Notes under the pieces: model-generated
The model's input: only the letters and a program-made list of their open reading frames with translations
Told to the model about the DNA's origin: nothing
The model's database searches: none
Assembly (NCBI RefSeq): GCF_003129565.1
Contig: NZ_QETF01000001.1
Location: 124,001 to 188,000, forward strand
DNA: 64,000 nucleotides
Direction of reading: 5' to 3'
Origin: Salibaculum griseiflavum
GTDB taxonomy: Bacteria > Pseudomonadota > Alphaproteobacteria > Rhodobacterales > Rhodobacteraceae
In this document: positions 43,829 through 53,046 of the stretch, in pieces
How the letters are laid out: each line of letters begins with the position of its first letter
Numbering within the stretch: position 1 is the stretch's first letter
Program-made: the position numbers and the translations under genes

Positions 43829-45967
43829 ATGATCGCGGCAGATGACCTGATCGGGCTGGTCCGAACCTACAACCCAAAGACCAACGAGGCACTGATCCGC
43901 GATGCCTTTGCCTTCGGGGCAGAGATGCACGAGGGTCAGTTCCGACATTCCGGTGAACCCTATTTCACGCACCCGGTCGCCGTGGCCGGCATCCTTGCTG
44001 AACAGCAGATGGACGATGCCACGATCGTGACAGCCCTGCTGCATGACACCATCGAGGACACGAAGGCCAGCTTTTCCGAGGTCGAGGCGCGATTCGGCCG
44101 AGAGATCGCTGACCTTGTCGAGGGCGTTACCAAGCTGACGAATCTGCAGCTGACCAACGCGGCCTCCAAGCAGGCCGAAAATTTCCGCAAGTTGTTCATG
44201 GCCACCTCGCGCGATTTGCGGGTGACCTTGGTCAAGCTGGCCGACCGGCTGCACAACATGCGCACGATCAAGTCGATGCGGCCTGACAAGCAGGTTCAGA
44301 AGGCGCGCGAGACCATGGATATCTATGCGCCGCTTGCGGGCCGCATGGGGATGCAGTGGATGCGCGAAGAGCTGGAGGATCTGGCTTTTCGCGTGCTCAA
44401 CCCAGAGGCGCGTAATTCGATCATCCGCCGGTTCATCACGCTGCAACGCGAAACCGGCGATGTGATCGAGAAGATCACCAGCGACATGGAAACCGAACTG
44501 GACCGGGCCGGTCTGCACGCCGAGATCTATGGCCGGGCCAAGAAGCCCTATTCGATCTGGCGCAAGATGCAGGAAAAGGACCAGGGGTTTTCGCGCCTGT
44601 CCGACATCTACGGCTTTCGCATCATCACCGGGTCAGAGGCGGATTGCTATGCCGTCCTCGGCGTGATCCACCAGCGCTGGCGTGCCGTTCCGGGCCGGTT
44701 CAAGGATTACATCAGCCAGCCGAAATCCAACGGTTACCGGTCGATCCATACGACAGTTTCGGGGCGCGACGGCAAGCGGGTCGAGGTTCAGATCCGCACC
44801 CGCGAGATGCACGAGGTCGCCGAGACCGGCGTGGCCGCCCATTGGTCCTATCGTGACGGGGAACTGGTCGAGAACCGCTTTGCCGTGGATCCGGCGCGCT
44901 GGGTGGCCTCGATGACCGAGCGGTTGGACGAGGAGCAGGACCACGACGAGTTCCTCGATTTCGTGAAGCTGGAAATGTACCAGGACCAGGTCTTCTGCTT
45001 CACGCCCAAGGGCGACGTGATCAAATTGCCCCGTGGGGCCACGCCTATCGACTTCGCCTATGCCATTCACACGCGGATCGGCCATGCGACTGTCGGGGCC
45101 AAGGTGGACGGGTTGCGCGTTCCGCTGTGGACGCGGCTCAAGAACGGCCAGTCGGTCGAGGTCATCACCGCCGAGGGCCAAAGCCCCCAGGTAACCTGGA
45201 TCGACATCGCCGTGACGGGCCGCGCCAAGACCGCAATTCGCCGGGCTTTGCGCGAAGAGGATCGCGAACGATTCATTCGGCTGGGCCGGGAACTGGCGCG
45301 CGTGGCCTTCGAGAATATCGGCAAGAAGGCCACGGACAAGGCGCTTGGCACCGCCGCAAAGGCACTGGGCATCTCGGCCACGGATGATTTGCTGGAACGG
45401 CTTGGTAGCGCCGACCTTACCAGCCGGGAGGTCGTGCGCGCGATCTATCCGGAGCTTGCCGAGACAGGCGGCCAGGAGATCGAGCCGCGCCGCGCCGTGG
45501 TCGGCCTTGCCGCCGACCAGTCATTCCGCCGCGCCCAGTGCTGCCAGCCGGTGCCGGGTGAACGCATCGTCGGCATCACCTATCGCGGGCAAGGTGTCGT
45601 CATTCATGCGATCGACTGCGACGTGCTGGCCCAGTTCGAGGAACAGCCCGACCGGTGGATCGACCTGCATTGGGCCGAGGGCACGCACAAGGCGAACAAT
45701 ACCGTCACGATGGATCTTACCATCACCAACGATGCCGGGGTTCTGGGCCGCATCTGCACCCTGATCGGCGAGCAGGAAGCGAATATTTCCGATCTGGTCT
45801 TCATTGACCGCAAGCCCGATTACTACAGGTTGCTGATCGAGGTTGACCTGCGCGATGTTGAGCATATGCACAGGGTGATGACGGCGCTCGAAGCGGAAAG
45901 CCATGTTTCGGCGCTTAGCCGACACCGAGATCCGGACCGTGCGGGTGCGGTCGAAAGACAGGACTAG
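43829..45967 (+). CDS. Bifunctional (p)ppGpp synthetase/hydrolase (RelA/SpoT homologue)
   Basis: A 712-residue stringent-response enzyme. The HD hydrolase domain contains RHSGEPYFTHPVAVAGIL and TALLHDTIEDT, so the hydrolase metal site is intact, and LVKLADRLHNMRT follows. The synthetase domain has RAKKPYSIWRKMQEK, DIYGFRIIT and PKSNGYRSIHTTV. TGS (VFCFTPKGDVIKLPRGATPIDFAYAIH) and a C-terminal ACT domain (DLTITNDAGVLGRICTLIGEQEANISDLVF) complete it. Alphaproteobacteria usually carry one such long bifunctional enzyme, often called rsh/spoT. Confidence 0.97.
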   Translation: MIAADDLIGLVRTYNPKTNEALIRDAFAFGAEMHEGQFRHSGEPYFTHPVAVAGILAEQQMDDATIVTALLHDTIEDTKASFSEVEARFGREIADLVEGVTKLTNLQLTNAASKQAENFRKLFMATSRDLRVTLVKLADRLHNMRTIKSMRPDKQVQKARETMDIYAPLAGRMGMQWMREELEDLAFRVLNPEARNSIIRRFITLQRETGDVIEKITSDMETELDRAGLHAEIYGRAKKPYSIWRKMQEKDQGFSRLSDIYGFRIITGSEADCYAVLGVIHQRWRAVPGRFKDYISQPKSNGYRSIHTTVSGRDGKRVEVQIRTREMHEVAETGVAAHWSYRDGELVENRFAVDPARWVASMTERLDEEQDHDEFLDFVKLEMYQDQVFCFTPKGDVIKLPRGATPIDFAYAIHTRIGHATVGAKVDGLRVPLWTRLKNGQSVEVITAEGQSPQVTWIDIAVTGRAKTAIRRALREEDRERFIRLGRELARVAFENIGKKATDKALGTAAKALGISATDDLLERLGSADLTSREVVRAIYPELAETGGQEIEPRRAVVGLAADQSFRRAQCCQPVPGERIVGITYRGQGVVIHAIDCDVLAQFEEQPDRWIDLHWAEGTHKANNTVTMDLTITNDAGVLGRICTLIGEQEANISDLVFIDRKPDYYRLLIEVDLRDVEHMHRVMTALEAESHVSALSRHRDPDRAGAVERQD

Positions 45968-45982
45968 GACAGGAACGCAAAG

Positions 45983-46609
45983 GTGGTCTTCAGACGCAGG
46001 GACAGACGCCCGATCTGGCGGATCATCTTCGAGTTCTTCTGGCCCCGGGGCGGTTGGGCGCGGGCTGCGCAATACGTCAAGCATCGCGTGCGGCGCCTGC
46101 CGGACACCCCTGAAAAGATCGGACGCGGCGTCTGGGCCGGGGTATTCGTGACCTTCACCCCCTTCTTCGGGCTGCATTTCATCATCTCGTTGCTGATTGC
46201 CCGGCTGATGCGCGGCAATCTTGTCGCCGCTTTGCTGGCGACCTTTTTCGGCAATCCGCTGACCTATATTCCGATCGCCGCTACCTCGCTGTGGTTCGGG
46301 CACTGGCTGCTCGGCCAATCACCGGCAAAGATCGACCTGAATGCCGAGATTTCGTCGGCCTGGTCGGACATCTTGCACAACATCCGTGCCGTTTTCACCC
46401 CCGAGGCGATGCAGTGGGATGGGCTGAGGGCCTTTTACGACACCACCTTCTTCCCCTTCATGGTGGGGTCGGTCATCCCCGGCATCGTCGCCGCGACCAT
46501 CGCCTATTACGTGGTGGTCCGGCTGATCCATGTTTACCAGAACCGCCGTCGCAAGGCGCTGAGGCAACGGTTGGGCAAGCTCAAGCAGTCGCAACGTCCG
46601 GAACAGTGA
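45983..46609 (+). CDS. DUF2062 family inner-membrane protein
   Basis: A 208-residue membrane protein with about three helices. The signature is the stretch PEKIGRGVWAGVFVTFTPFFGLHFIISLLIARLMRGNLVAALLATFFGNPLTY (first half of DUF2062). A second hydrophobic part (PFMVGSVIPGIVAATIAYYVVVRLI) and a very basic tail follow. The start is GTG 45983, with AGGAACGCAAAG before it. Its function is unknown; the position between rsh and pdxJ is common in related genomes. Confidence 0.88.
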   Translation: MVFRRRDRRPIWRIIFEFFWPRGGWARAAQYVKHRVRRLPDTPEKIGRGVWAGVFVTFTPFFGLHFIISLLIARLMRGNLVAALLATFFGNPLTYIPIAATSLWFGHWLLGQSPAKIDLNAEISSAWSDILHNIRAVFTPEAMQWDGLRAFYDTTFFPFMVGSVIPGIVAATIAYYVVVRLIHVYQNRRRKALRQRLGKLKQSQRPEQ

Positions 46610-46698
46610 CCTTGTGCATCAGCAATCGTCATGCAAACACGCTTTCGCTGCGTTTGGTGCAGCGCTAGCCTGACCCGGTACAGCCAAGGAGCAAAGCC

Positions 46699-47439
46699 AT
46701 GAACGACCTGCGTTTGGGCGTGAACATCGATCATGTGGCGACCGTGCGAAATGCCCGGGGCGGCACCTATCCGGATCCCGTCCGGGCGGCTCGGCTGGCC
46801 GAGGCCGCAGGCGCCGATGGCATCACCGCCCATTTGCGCGAGGATCGCCGTCATATTTCTGACGCCGATATCGAAGCCCTGATGGAGGCGCTGGAGGGCC
46901 CACTGAATTTCGAGATGGCCGCGACGGAGGAAATGCAGAAGATTGCCTTGCGTCACAAGCCGCACGCGGTCTGCATCGTGCCGGAAAAGCGGGAGGAGCG
47001 CACGACCGAGGGCGGTCTCGAAGTGGCGCGCGAGGAAAACCGGCTGGCTCATTTCATTGCGCCCCTGCGCGAGGCGGGGTGCCGTGTCTCGATCTTCATC
47101 GCGGCTGACCAGCGCCAGATCGAGGCGGCGCATCGGATCGGTGCCCAGGTGATCGAGTTGCATACCGGCGCTTATTGCGATGCCCATGCCGAGGGTCGCT
47201 TCGACGACCGAGACCGCGAACTGGAGGCGCTGCGTGAAATGACCACCTTTGCCCATTCACTGGACCTGGAGGTCCATGCAGGCCACGGCCTGACCTTCGA
47301 CACCGTGAAACCCATTGCGGCCTTTCCCGAGGTCAAAGAGCTCAATATCGGCCATTTCATCATAGCCGAATCCATCTTCATGGGGCTGGACCCGGCGATC
47401 CGGGAAATGCGCCGTCTGATGGACGAGGCGCGGGCGTGA
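46699..47439 (+). CDS. pdxJ: Pyridoxine 5'-phosphate synthase
   Basis: A 246-residue TIM-barrel enzyme that joins 1-deoxyxylulose-5-phosphate with 3-amino-2-oxopropyl phosphate to make PNP, the final step of de novo vitamin B6 synthesis. Motifs are [64 protein letters not shown] and [26 protein letters not shown] near the C-terminus binds phosphate. AAGGAG lies 7 nt before the ATG. It overlaps the next gene by 4 bp. Confidence 0.97.
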   Translation: MNDLRLGVNIDHVATVRNARGGTYPDPVRAARLAEAAGADGITAHLREDRRHISDADIEALMEALEGPLNFEMAATEEMQKIALRHKPHAVCIVPEKREERTTEGGLEVAREENRLAHFIAPLREAGCRVSIFIAADQRQIEAAHRIGAQVIELHTGAYCDAHAEGRFDDRDRELEALREMTTFAHSLDLEVHAGHGLTFDTVKPIAAFPEVKELNIGHFIIAESIFMGLDPAIREMRRLMDEARA

Positions 47440-47756
47440 TCCTGCATTGCGTCATGCTCAACCTGCGCCAAGATCATGACCCCGGCGAACTTGCCTCCGT
47501 GATGGCCGGACTGGCCGCGCTGGTGGGCCAGATCGACGGGTTCAAGGGCTTTGCCCATGGCCGCAATGTCGATGCCGAAGGAAAGTCGCCGGACCATCCT
47601 TACGGGTTTATCTGCCGTTTTGAAGACCAGGCGGCACTGGGCCTTTACGCAGCCGATCCGCGCCATCAGGCATTGGGTGGCCGGCTTGTGGCATTGTGCG
47701 ACGGCGGGGCGGATGGGATAGTCGTCTACGATCTGGATACAGAAACCCGCCCATGA
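47436..47756 (+). CDS. Dabb (stress-responsive A/B barrel) domain protein
   Basis: A 106-residue protein with the ferredoxin-like dimeric barrel fold. It begins [28 protein letters not shown] and continues with [39 protein letters not shown] and a terminal IVVYDLD strand. Family members have varied small-molecule or protective roles, so no reaction is assigned. The start is GTG 47436, overlapping the pdxJ TGA. It overlaps the next gene by 4 bp. Confidence 0.87.
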   Translation: MILHCVMLNLRQDHDPGELASVMAGLAALVGQIDGFKGFAHGRNVDAEGKSPDHPYGFICRFEDQAALGLYAADPRHQALGGRLVALCDGGADGIVVYDLDTETRP

Positions 47757-48208
47757 AACCTGTCCTGGCCCTGCTTTTCGCTCTTTTACCACTTGCCGCC
47801 CCGGCACAATCCATCGAGCCCTGCGACTGGCGCGCCGGGGCGGACGGAATTCCCGAACCCTGGGTCGACCACACCCGCAGTTTCGCCAATGGCGAGGTGC
47901 GTGTGGCGCTGATCGACCGGATCGAACCGGCGGCCGGGGCCTTCTACCTTCTGATCCTGCATCCGCCCCGCATGGCGCTGGGGGAACGACGGTGCACACT
48001 TGTCGGGTTCGATCGCGGGATGGGGTATGCGGGCCTCTATTTCGACGAGCTGACAGCCGCATATGACCCGGCGCGGGGGCTGACCCTTTCGGTGCCGGGC
48101 CGGCTCTACCTGCCGGAAGAGGAGTTTTCCAATTCGCTAATCGTCCACGCGATTGTCAACCAGGCCACGGGCGAGGTCACTGTGCGGCACGAGTTGGGGC
48201 GCGAATGA
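47753..48208 (+). CDS. Secreted protein of unknown function in the pdxJ-acpS operon
   Basis: A 151-residue protein with a Sec signal ([20 protein letters not shown]). The mature part holds two Cys ([15 protein letters not shown]), consistent with one disulphide, and is predicted mostly beta ([53 protein letters not shown]). I recognise no domain. It shares ATGA overlaps with the gene before and with acpS after, so its translation is coupled to both. Confidence 0.8.
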   Translation: MKPVLALLFALLPLAAPAQSIEPCDWRAGADGIPEPWVDHTRSFANGEVRVALIDRIEPAAGAFYLLILHPPRMALGERRCTLVGFDRGMGYAGLYFDELTAAYDPARGLTLSVPGRLYLPEEEFSNSLIVHAIVNQATGEVTVRHELGRE

Positions 48209-48615
48209 TCCTGGGTATCGGAACGGACCTGGCCAATATCGAACGCATCCAGGGCACGCTCGACCGCTTTGGTGACCGGTTCCGCAACCGGGTCTTCACC
48301 GAGATCGAGCAGGCCAAGGCCGAACGCCGTGCGGATACCGCAGGCACCTATGCCAAACGCTGGGCCGCGAAAGAGGCGTGTTCCAAGGCGCTGGGCACCG
48401 GGCTGCGCATGGGCATCGCCTGGAAGGACATGGCCGTCAGCAATCTGCACACCGGCCAGCCGGTCATGGCCGTCACGGGATGGGCAAGAGACCGCCTGGA
48501 CGAAATGACCCCCGAGGGGCACGAGGCGATCATCCACGTCACCCTGACGGACGATCACCCTTGGGCGCAGGCCTTCGTGGTGATCGAAGCCAGGCCCGCC
48601 GGACAGCCCGACTGA
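48205..48615 (+). CDS. acpS: Holo-[acyl-carrier-protein] synthase
   Basis: A 136-residue phosphopantetheinyl transferase that activates ACP for fatty acid synthesis. Motifs are [15 protein letters not shown] (Mg-binding Asp), [14 protein letters not shown] and [23 protein letters not shown] (Glu and Lys). The trimeric AcpS type is indicated by length. It overlaps the secreted protein gene by 4 bp, and lepB starts 64 bp after it. Confidence 0.97.
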   Translation: MILGIGTDLANIERIQGTLDRFGDRFRNRVFTEIEQAKAERRADTAGTYAKRWAAKEACSKALGTGLRMGIAWKDMAVSNLHTGQPVMAVTGWARDRLDEMTPEGHEAIIHVTLTDDHPWAQAFVVIEARPAGQPD

Positions 48616-48678
48616 CCTGTTGACTCGGGCGTGCCGCCGCCGCATGTAGCATCGGACTTTTCAAGGGAAATTCGCCTC

Positions 48679-49515
48679 ATGTCCGAAAGCACCGGAATCC
48701 TTCACACCGTCAAGGAAACCATCAAGACGGTGGTCTATGCCCTGCTTATCGCCGGGGTGTTCCGGACCTTCTTCTTTCAACCGTTCTGGATCCCGTCGGG
48801 GTCGATGAAAGACACGCTGCTGATCGGCGATTTCCTCTTCGTCAACAAGATGGCCTATGGCTATTCCTACGCGTCCTGCCCCTCGATCATCATTCCGCGG
48901 TTCGGAATCGATGTGGATGCCGAGGATTTCTGCGGTGTCTTCAAGGGCGGCAATGACCGACTTTTCGGGTCAGAGCCAGAGCGCGGCGATGTCGTTGTGT
49001 TCCGCCACCCGGTGACGGGCCGCGATTTCATCAAGCGCCTGATCGGCCTGCCCGGTGACCAGATTCAGCTGCGCAACGGGGTTGTCTTCATCAATGGCGA
49101 GGCCGCCGCGCAGAATCAGGACGGCTTCTTCATCGAGACCATGGAGCACCAAGGCCCCGAAGGCCTTTTGCCGCAATGCCAGAACGGCGCGGTCGGCATC
49201 GGGTCGGACTGCCAGAAGGAACGTTTCATAGAGACCCTGCCCAATGGGGTGTCGCACGGTATCCTGAATATCGGGCGCCGCGCGCTGGACAATACCGGGG
49301 TTTTCACCGTGCCCGAGGGGCAATATTTCTTCATGGGTGATAACCGTGACAACTCCTCGGACAGCCGTGTGCCGCAGGCCGCACGTGGCGTGGGCTTCGT
49401 GCCCTACGAGGATATCGTCGGTCGCGCTGACCGGATCATGTTCTCGTCCGCCGGGCGGTCCATGCTGGCCTTCTGGACCTGGCGGTCGGACCGCTACTTC
49501 AAGGCGATCGAGTGA
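48679..49515 (+). CDS. lepB: Signal peptidase I
   Basis: A 278-residue inner-membrane serine protease that releases exported proteins. One membrane helix (about 18-38) precedes PSGSMKDTL, with nucleophile Ser42. The general base Lys119 is in [25 protein letters not shown] (box E) and GRADRIMFS follow. An insert of about 50 residues around 140-190 with Cys residues ([15 protein letters not shown]) is family-variable. The ATG at 48679 follows CAAGGGAAA. It overlaps rnc by 4 bp. Confidence 0.96.
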   Translation: MSESTGILHTVKETIKTVVYALLIAGVFRTFFFQPFWIPSGSMKDTLLIGDFLFVNKMAYGYSYASCPSIIIPRFGIDVDAEDFCGVFKGGNDRLFGSEPERGDVVVFRHPVTGRDFIKRLIGLPGDQIQLRNGVVFINGEAAAQNQDGFFIETMEHQGPEGLLPQCQNGAVGIGSDCQKERFIETLPNGVSHGILNIGRRALDNTGVFTVPEGQYFFMGDNRDNSSDSRVPQAARGVGFVPYEDIVGRADRIMFSSAGRSMLAFWTWRSDRYFKAIE

Positions 49516-50195
49516 AACTGTCGGCGGATTTGAAGGCGTTTCAGGAGAGGCTGGGCCACAGGTTTTCCAGCCCCGATCTGTTGATCCGTGCAGTGACGCA
49601 TCCGTCCATGTCCAGCGTCCATCGCGACGACAACCAGCGCCTTGAATTCCTGGGTGACAGGGTGCTGGGGCTGGTGATGGCCGAAGCCTTGCTGAAAGCT
49701 GATCCACAGGCGACCGAAGGCCAACTGGCGCCGCGCTACAACGCTCTGGTCCGCAAGGAGACATGCGCCGCCATCGCCCGCCAGATCGACCTTGGCACGG
49801 TGCTGAAACTGGGGCGCTCCGAAATGAAGTCGGGCGGCCGCCGCAAGGAGGCGCTGCTGGGCGATGCGATGGAGGCGGTGATCGCCGCAGTCTACCTCGA
49901 TGCCGGGTTCGAGGCCGCGCAAGCGCGGATCGTTGCGCTTTGGGGGGATCGCATCACCACGGTCAAGGCGGATGCCCGTGATGCAAAGACGGCGCTGCAG
50001 GAATGGGCCCAGGCCCGTGGCCAGCAGCCGCCCGTCTACAAAGAGCTGAAACGCACGGGGCCTGATCACGCACCGCAATTCGTGATCGAGGTCGCGCTGG
50101 AGACGGGCGAAGCGGAAAAAGCCACTGCCGGCTCCAAACGCCATGCGGAACACGCGGCCGCAAAGGCTTTGCTGGACCGGCTAGAGGCAGAATAG
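49512..50195 (+). CDS. rnc: Ribonuclease III
   Basis: A 227-residue double-strand RNA endonuclease for rRNA and mRNA processing. The catalytic signature is [18 protein letters not shown], and the second acidic site is in [18 protein letters not shown]. The C-terminal dsRNA-binding domain (about 155-225) contains [22 protein letters not shown] and [16 protein letters not shown]. It starts at GTG 49512, sharing bases with the lepB stop. era follows at 9 bp, as in many proteobacteria. Confidence 0.97.
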   Translation: MKLSADLKAFQERLGHRFSSPDLLIRAVTHPSMSSVHRDDNQRLEFLGDRVLGLVMAEALLKADPQATEGQLAPRYNALVRKETCAAIARQIDLGTVLKLGRSEMKSGGRRKEALLGDAMEAVIAAVYLDAGFEAAQARIVALWGDRITTVKADARDAKTALQEWAQARGQQPPVYKELKRTGPDHAPQFVIEVALETGEAEKATAGSKRHAEHAAAKALLDRLEAE

Positions 50196-50204
50196 GATAT
50201 CGAG

Positions 50205-51110
50205 ATGACCCAACGCGCCGGATTCGTCGCCCTGATCGGTGAGCCCAACGCGGGCAAGTCCACCCTGACCAACCAGATGGTCGGGGCCAAGGTCTCGATC
50301 GTCACGCACAAGGTGCAAACCACGCGCGCGCGCATCCGTGGCGTGGCGCTGGAGGGGGACGCGCAGATCGTCTTTGTCGACACGCCGGGCCTGTTCCGTC
50401 CGCGTCGCCGCCTCGACCGGGCCATGGTTGCCGCGGCCTGGGGTGGGGCGGCCGATGCCGATGTGATTGTCCTGCTGGTCGAGGCGCATCGCGGCGTGAC
50501 CGAAGGCGTGGAAACCATCCTTGAACAGCTCGAAGAGGTCGGTAAGGGCCGCAAGGTGGCACTGGCCATCAACAAGATCGACCGGGTCGAAGCACCGGCT
50601 TTGCTGGCCCTGACCAAGGAAATGAACGACCGTTTCCCCTTCGTCGAAACCTTCATGATCTCTGCCGAAAAGGGCCATGGTTGCGACGACCTGCGCCGCT
50701 GGCTGGCGGACCAGATGCCCGAGGGCCCGTGGCTCTACCCCGAGGACCAGATCGCCGACCTGCCGTTGCGGATGATCGCCGCCGAGATGACGCGGGAAAA
50801 GCTGACTCTGCGCCTGCATCAGGAATTGCCCTACCAGCTGACTGTCGAAACCGAGAACTGGGAAGAGCGCAAGGATGGCTCGGCCCGTGTCGATCAGGTG
50901 GTCTATGTCATGCGCGATGGCCACAAGGGCATTGTCCTGGGCAAGAAGGGCGAGACCATCAAGGCTGTTGGCAAGGCTGCCCGCGAGGAGCTTGAGGAAT
51001 TCCTGGGCCGCAAGATCCACCTGTTCCTTCAGGTCAAGGTGCGCCCGAACTGGCTGGAAGAAGCGGAACGATATTCCGAGATGGGGCTGGATTTCCGGGA
51101 CGGCAACTGA
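50205..51110 (+). CDS. era: GTPase Era
   Basis: A 301-residue GTPase that binds 16S rRNA and assists 30S maturation. The G motifs are GEPNAGKST (G1; most homologues have GRPNVGKST), DTPGLF (G3), NKIDRV (G4) and SAEKGHG (G5). The C-terminal KH domain (about 215-300) includes GIVLGKKGETIKAVGKAAREEL. It shares a TGATG junction with the next gene. Confidence 0.97.
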   Translation: MTQRAGFVALIGEPNAGKSTLTNQMVGAKVSIVTHKVQTTRARIRGVALEGDAQIVFVDTPGLFRPRRRLDRAMVAAAWGGAADADVIVLLVEAHRGVTEGVETILEQLEEVGKGRKVALAINKIDRVEAPALLALTKEMNDRFPFVETFMISAEKGHGCDDLRRWLADQMPEGPWLYPEDQIADLPLRMIAAEMTREKLTLRLHQELPYQLTVETENWEERKDGSARVDQVVYVMRDGHKGIVLGKKGETIKAVGKAAREELEEFLGRKIHLFLQVKVRPNWLEEAERYSEMGLDFRDGN

Positions 51111-51439
51111 TGCGCCTGACGGCGGATGTCTGGGTTTCGGCCTACCTGACGCGGTTGCGTCTGGCCGACATACCCGCCTTCGTCGTGCGCAAGGGGGACG
51201 CAACGGCGGGCGCGGTGCTGGTCAAGCTGAATACGCTGGACGGGCGCGCGGTGGCCTATCAGCGGTCTTTCGACCTTGTGACGGGGGACCGCAAATGGAT
51301 GGTGCTGACCGAGGGCGAGGAGCCCGAGGTCGACGCCGCCCTTGCCCGGCAAGCCGAATTCGACCCTGACCTATGGATCATCGAGGTCGAAGACCGTGCC
51401 GGGCGGCATCTGCTGGACGAACCGGGGCTGGCGGATTGA
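51110..51439 (+). CDS. DUF1491 family protein
   Basis: A 109-residue cytoplasmic protein: MRLTADVWVSAYLTRLR, then FVVRKGDATAGAVLVKLNTLDGRAVAYQR, WMVLTEGEEPEVDAALARQAEFDPDLWIIEVEDRAGRHLL. This fits DUF1491, a family of unknown function largely limited to alphaproteobacteria and often near era/recO. Coupled to era by a 1-bp overlap. No catalytic motif is evident. Confidence 0.88.
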   Translation: MRLTADVWVSAYLTRLRLADIPAFVVRKGDATAGAVLVKLNTLDGRAVAYQRSFDLVTGDRKWMVLTEGEEPEVDAALARQAEFDPDLWIIEVEDRAGRHLLDEPGLAD

Positions 51440-51470
51440 GACGGACCGAGGCGCGAAGACGCAGGCGCGC

Positions 51471-51484
51471 TTGATTTCAATCAA
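51471..51484 (+). promoter_or_regulatory. Perfect Fnr/FnrL-type binding site
   Basis: TTGATTTCAATCAA is an exact match to the Fnr consensus TTGAT-N4-ATCAA and sits inside a 16-bp perfect inverted repeat with a 2-bp centre (51470-51485). It lies 86 bp before the start codon of the 60-residue gene and in the only sizeable gap of the era-recO stretch. Oxygen-sensing FnrL of Rhodobacterales uses this consensus. No clear -10 element was identified, so activation versus repression is open. Confidence 0.75.
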
Positions 51485-51570
51485 GACGGTGGGGGCCTCG
51501 GCATGTTTGACTGTCCTCGCAAGATAAAGAGGTCCAAGTAAGGCCGAAACGACCGGAAAGGAGCCGAGAT

Positions 51571-51753
51571 ATGCAGATCGAGAAAATCGCACAACATGCC
51601 CGGGCGCTCTATGATGCCCATGGCGACAAGGCCGAAGCGGAAGCCGCGCAAAAGGCCAAACAGCATGAAGAGGCCGGCGAGTCGGAGGCAGCCGAAACTT
51701 GGCGCGCCGTTCAAAAGGCGATCCGGCAGTTGCGCGGCGCCAACGAAAGCTGA
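51571..51753 (+). CDS. 60-residue helical protein, probably under Fnr control
   Basis: A very small cytoplasmic protein, almost wholly helix-forming and rich in Ala, Glu, Gln and Lys ([34 protein letters not shown], then [16 protein letters not shown]). It has no Cys, no signal and no membrane segment. AAAGGAG lies 7-8 nt before the ATG. The Fnr box upstream suggests expression changes at low oxygen. I do not recognise a domain; similar short proteins occur as hypotheticals in related genomes as far as I recall. recO follows and overlaps nothing. Confidence 0.8.
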   Translation: MQIEKIAQHARALYDAHGDKAEAEAAQKAKQHEEAGESEAAETWRAVQKAIRQLRGANES

Positions 51754-51820
51754 GCCAGCCGCACCCGGCAAGGCAGGCATGGCCCTTGCGCCCATCGGCG
51801 TGATGGCGCTTGATGCCCGC

Positions 51821-52549
51821 ATGATCGAATGGCGCGAAGAGGGTGCGGTCCTGCGGGTTCGCAAGCACGGCGAGAATGCCGTGATCCTCGACGTGCTGAC
51901 CGAGGGGCACGGGCGCGTCGCTGGCGTCGTCCGCGGTGGCACCGGGCGCAAGCTGTCGGCCATCCTGCAGCCGGGCGCCCAACTGGACGTGACCTGGAAG
52001 GCCCGGCTGGAAGAGCATCTGGGCGCCTTCACTGTCGAGCCCATTCGCAGTCGTGCCGCGCAATCCATGGGCGGGCGCCTTGCGCTTGCGGGCTTGAACG
52101 CGGTGACCGGGCTTTTGTGTTTCGCCTTGCCCGAGCGCGAGGCGCACCCGCCGCTTTACGGGCGCAGCGTGCAATTGCTCGACCTGCTTGGGCAGGACGA
52201 GCTGTGGCCGCTGGGCTATCTGCGCTGGGAGCTTGCCCTTCTTGAAGAGCTTGGCTTCGGTCTCGACCTGTCGTCCTGCGCGGTGACGGGTGCGACCGAG
52301 GGCTTGGTCTATGTCTCGCCCAAATCTGGCCGGGCGGTGTCGCGGACCGGGGCAGGTGAGTGGGCCGACAGGCTTCTGCCGCTACCGCCCGTTCTACTGC
52401 GACAGGGCGCGGCCAGCACGGCGGATATTCTCGAGGCGCTGACGGTCACGGGGCATTTCCTGGAGCACCACCTTGCGGCATCCTTGGGCGACAAGCCCGT
52501 GCCAGAGGCGCGGGCACGCCTGCTGGACCTGCTTCGGCGCAGCGCCTAG
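51821..52549 (+). CDS. recO: DNA repair protein RecO
   Basis: A 242-residue recombination mediator that helps load RecA in the RecFOR pathway. The N-terminal OB fold is [40 protein letters not shown], followed by a helical domain with the zinc-finger region reduced to SSCAVTG...[12 protein letters not shown] (few Cys). In-frame ATGs at 51779 and 51803 exist, but 51821 gives the usual RecO beginning and length. It overlaps the META gene tail to tail by 4 bp. Confidence 0.93.
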   Translation: MIEWREEGAVLRVRKHGENAVILDVLTEGHGRVAGVVRGGTGRKLSAILQPGAQLDVTWKARLEEHLGAFTVEPIRSRAAQSMGGRLALAGLNAVTGLLCFALPEREAHPPLYGRSVQLLDLLGQDELWPLGYLRWELALLEELGFGLDLSSCAVTGATEGLVYVSPKSGRAVSRTGAGEWADRLLPLPPVLLRQGAASTADILEALTVTGHFLEHHLAASLGDKPVPEARARLLDLLRRSA

Positions 52550-52935
52550 GGCGCAGCAAAGACCAGCGTTTCGCCGGCGGGGTTGCTCAGGGTCAGCGTG
52601 TCGCCAGACACATTGGCAAGCGTCATGCCTTCCAGCGCGGCAAAAAAGGCTGCCTCTGTATCGAGAGCGGGGCAGGCCATCATCGTGGCGCCTACACCGT
52701 TCAAGGCAAAGCGCGGGTAGCGGCTGCTGACTTGCCCGAAATACCGGTTGCAGGGCGCCTGGCCTGACACGCCCCCGTCCGCGCCAAACAGGATCGTGGC
52801 CCGTCCGTCAAAAGCCGCGCCATTCATTTCGATCAACGCGTATTCAACACCTTTTGGGATCCGCTTCGACCCGGAATGATCTTCAACACAGCTTGCAAGA
52901 ACCGCGATGGCAAATAGGGCACTTATTCCTCTCAT
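52546..52935 (-). CDS. META domain (HslJ-like) lipoprotein
   Basis: A 129-residue lipoprotein with a lipobox LASC (Cys16) after a short signal. The mature part carries the META/HslJ motifs [18 protein letters not shown] and [25 protein letters not shown], with two Cys likely bonded. HslJ-type proteins are linked to heat shock and novobiocin tolerance in E. coli; the role here is not known. Single gene, convergent with recO. Confidence 0.88.
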   Translation of the reverse strand: MRGISALFAIAVLASCVEDHSGSKRIPKGVEYALIEMNGAAFDGRATILFGADGGVSGQAPCNRYFGQVSSRYPRFALNGVGATMMACPALDTEAAFFAALEGMTLANVSGDTLTLSNPAGETLVFAAP

Positions 52936-53046
52936 TGCCTGATCCTATTCGGGTTTGATGGCCAAACCAAGTGGCCAGCCTTTACCGCTGCCCAGACCCG
53001 TGCCAGTTTGATGCAACTCGTGAGATGTTACATGGAGGCGCTTCAC

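Noticed and set aside
51821-52549. Longer recO start at 51596 or 51779
   Set aside because: The extra residues are Arg/Pro-rich and lie in or just after the 60-residue gene; the RecO OB fold begins at MIEWREEG.
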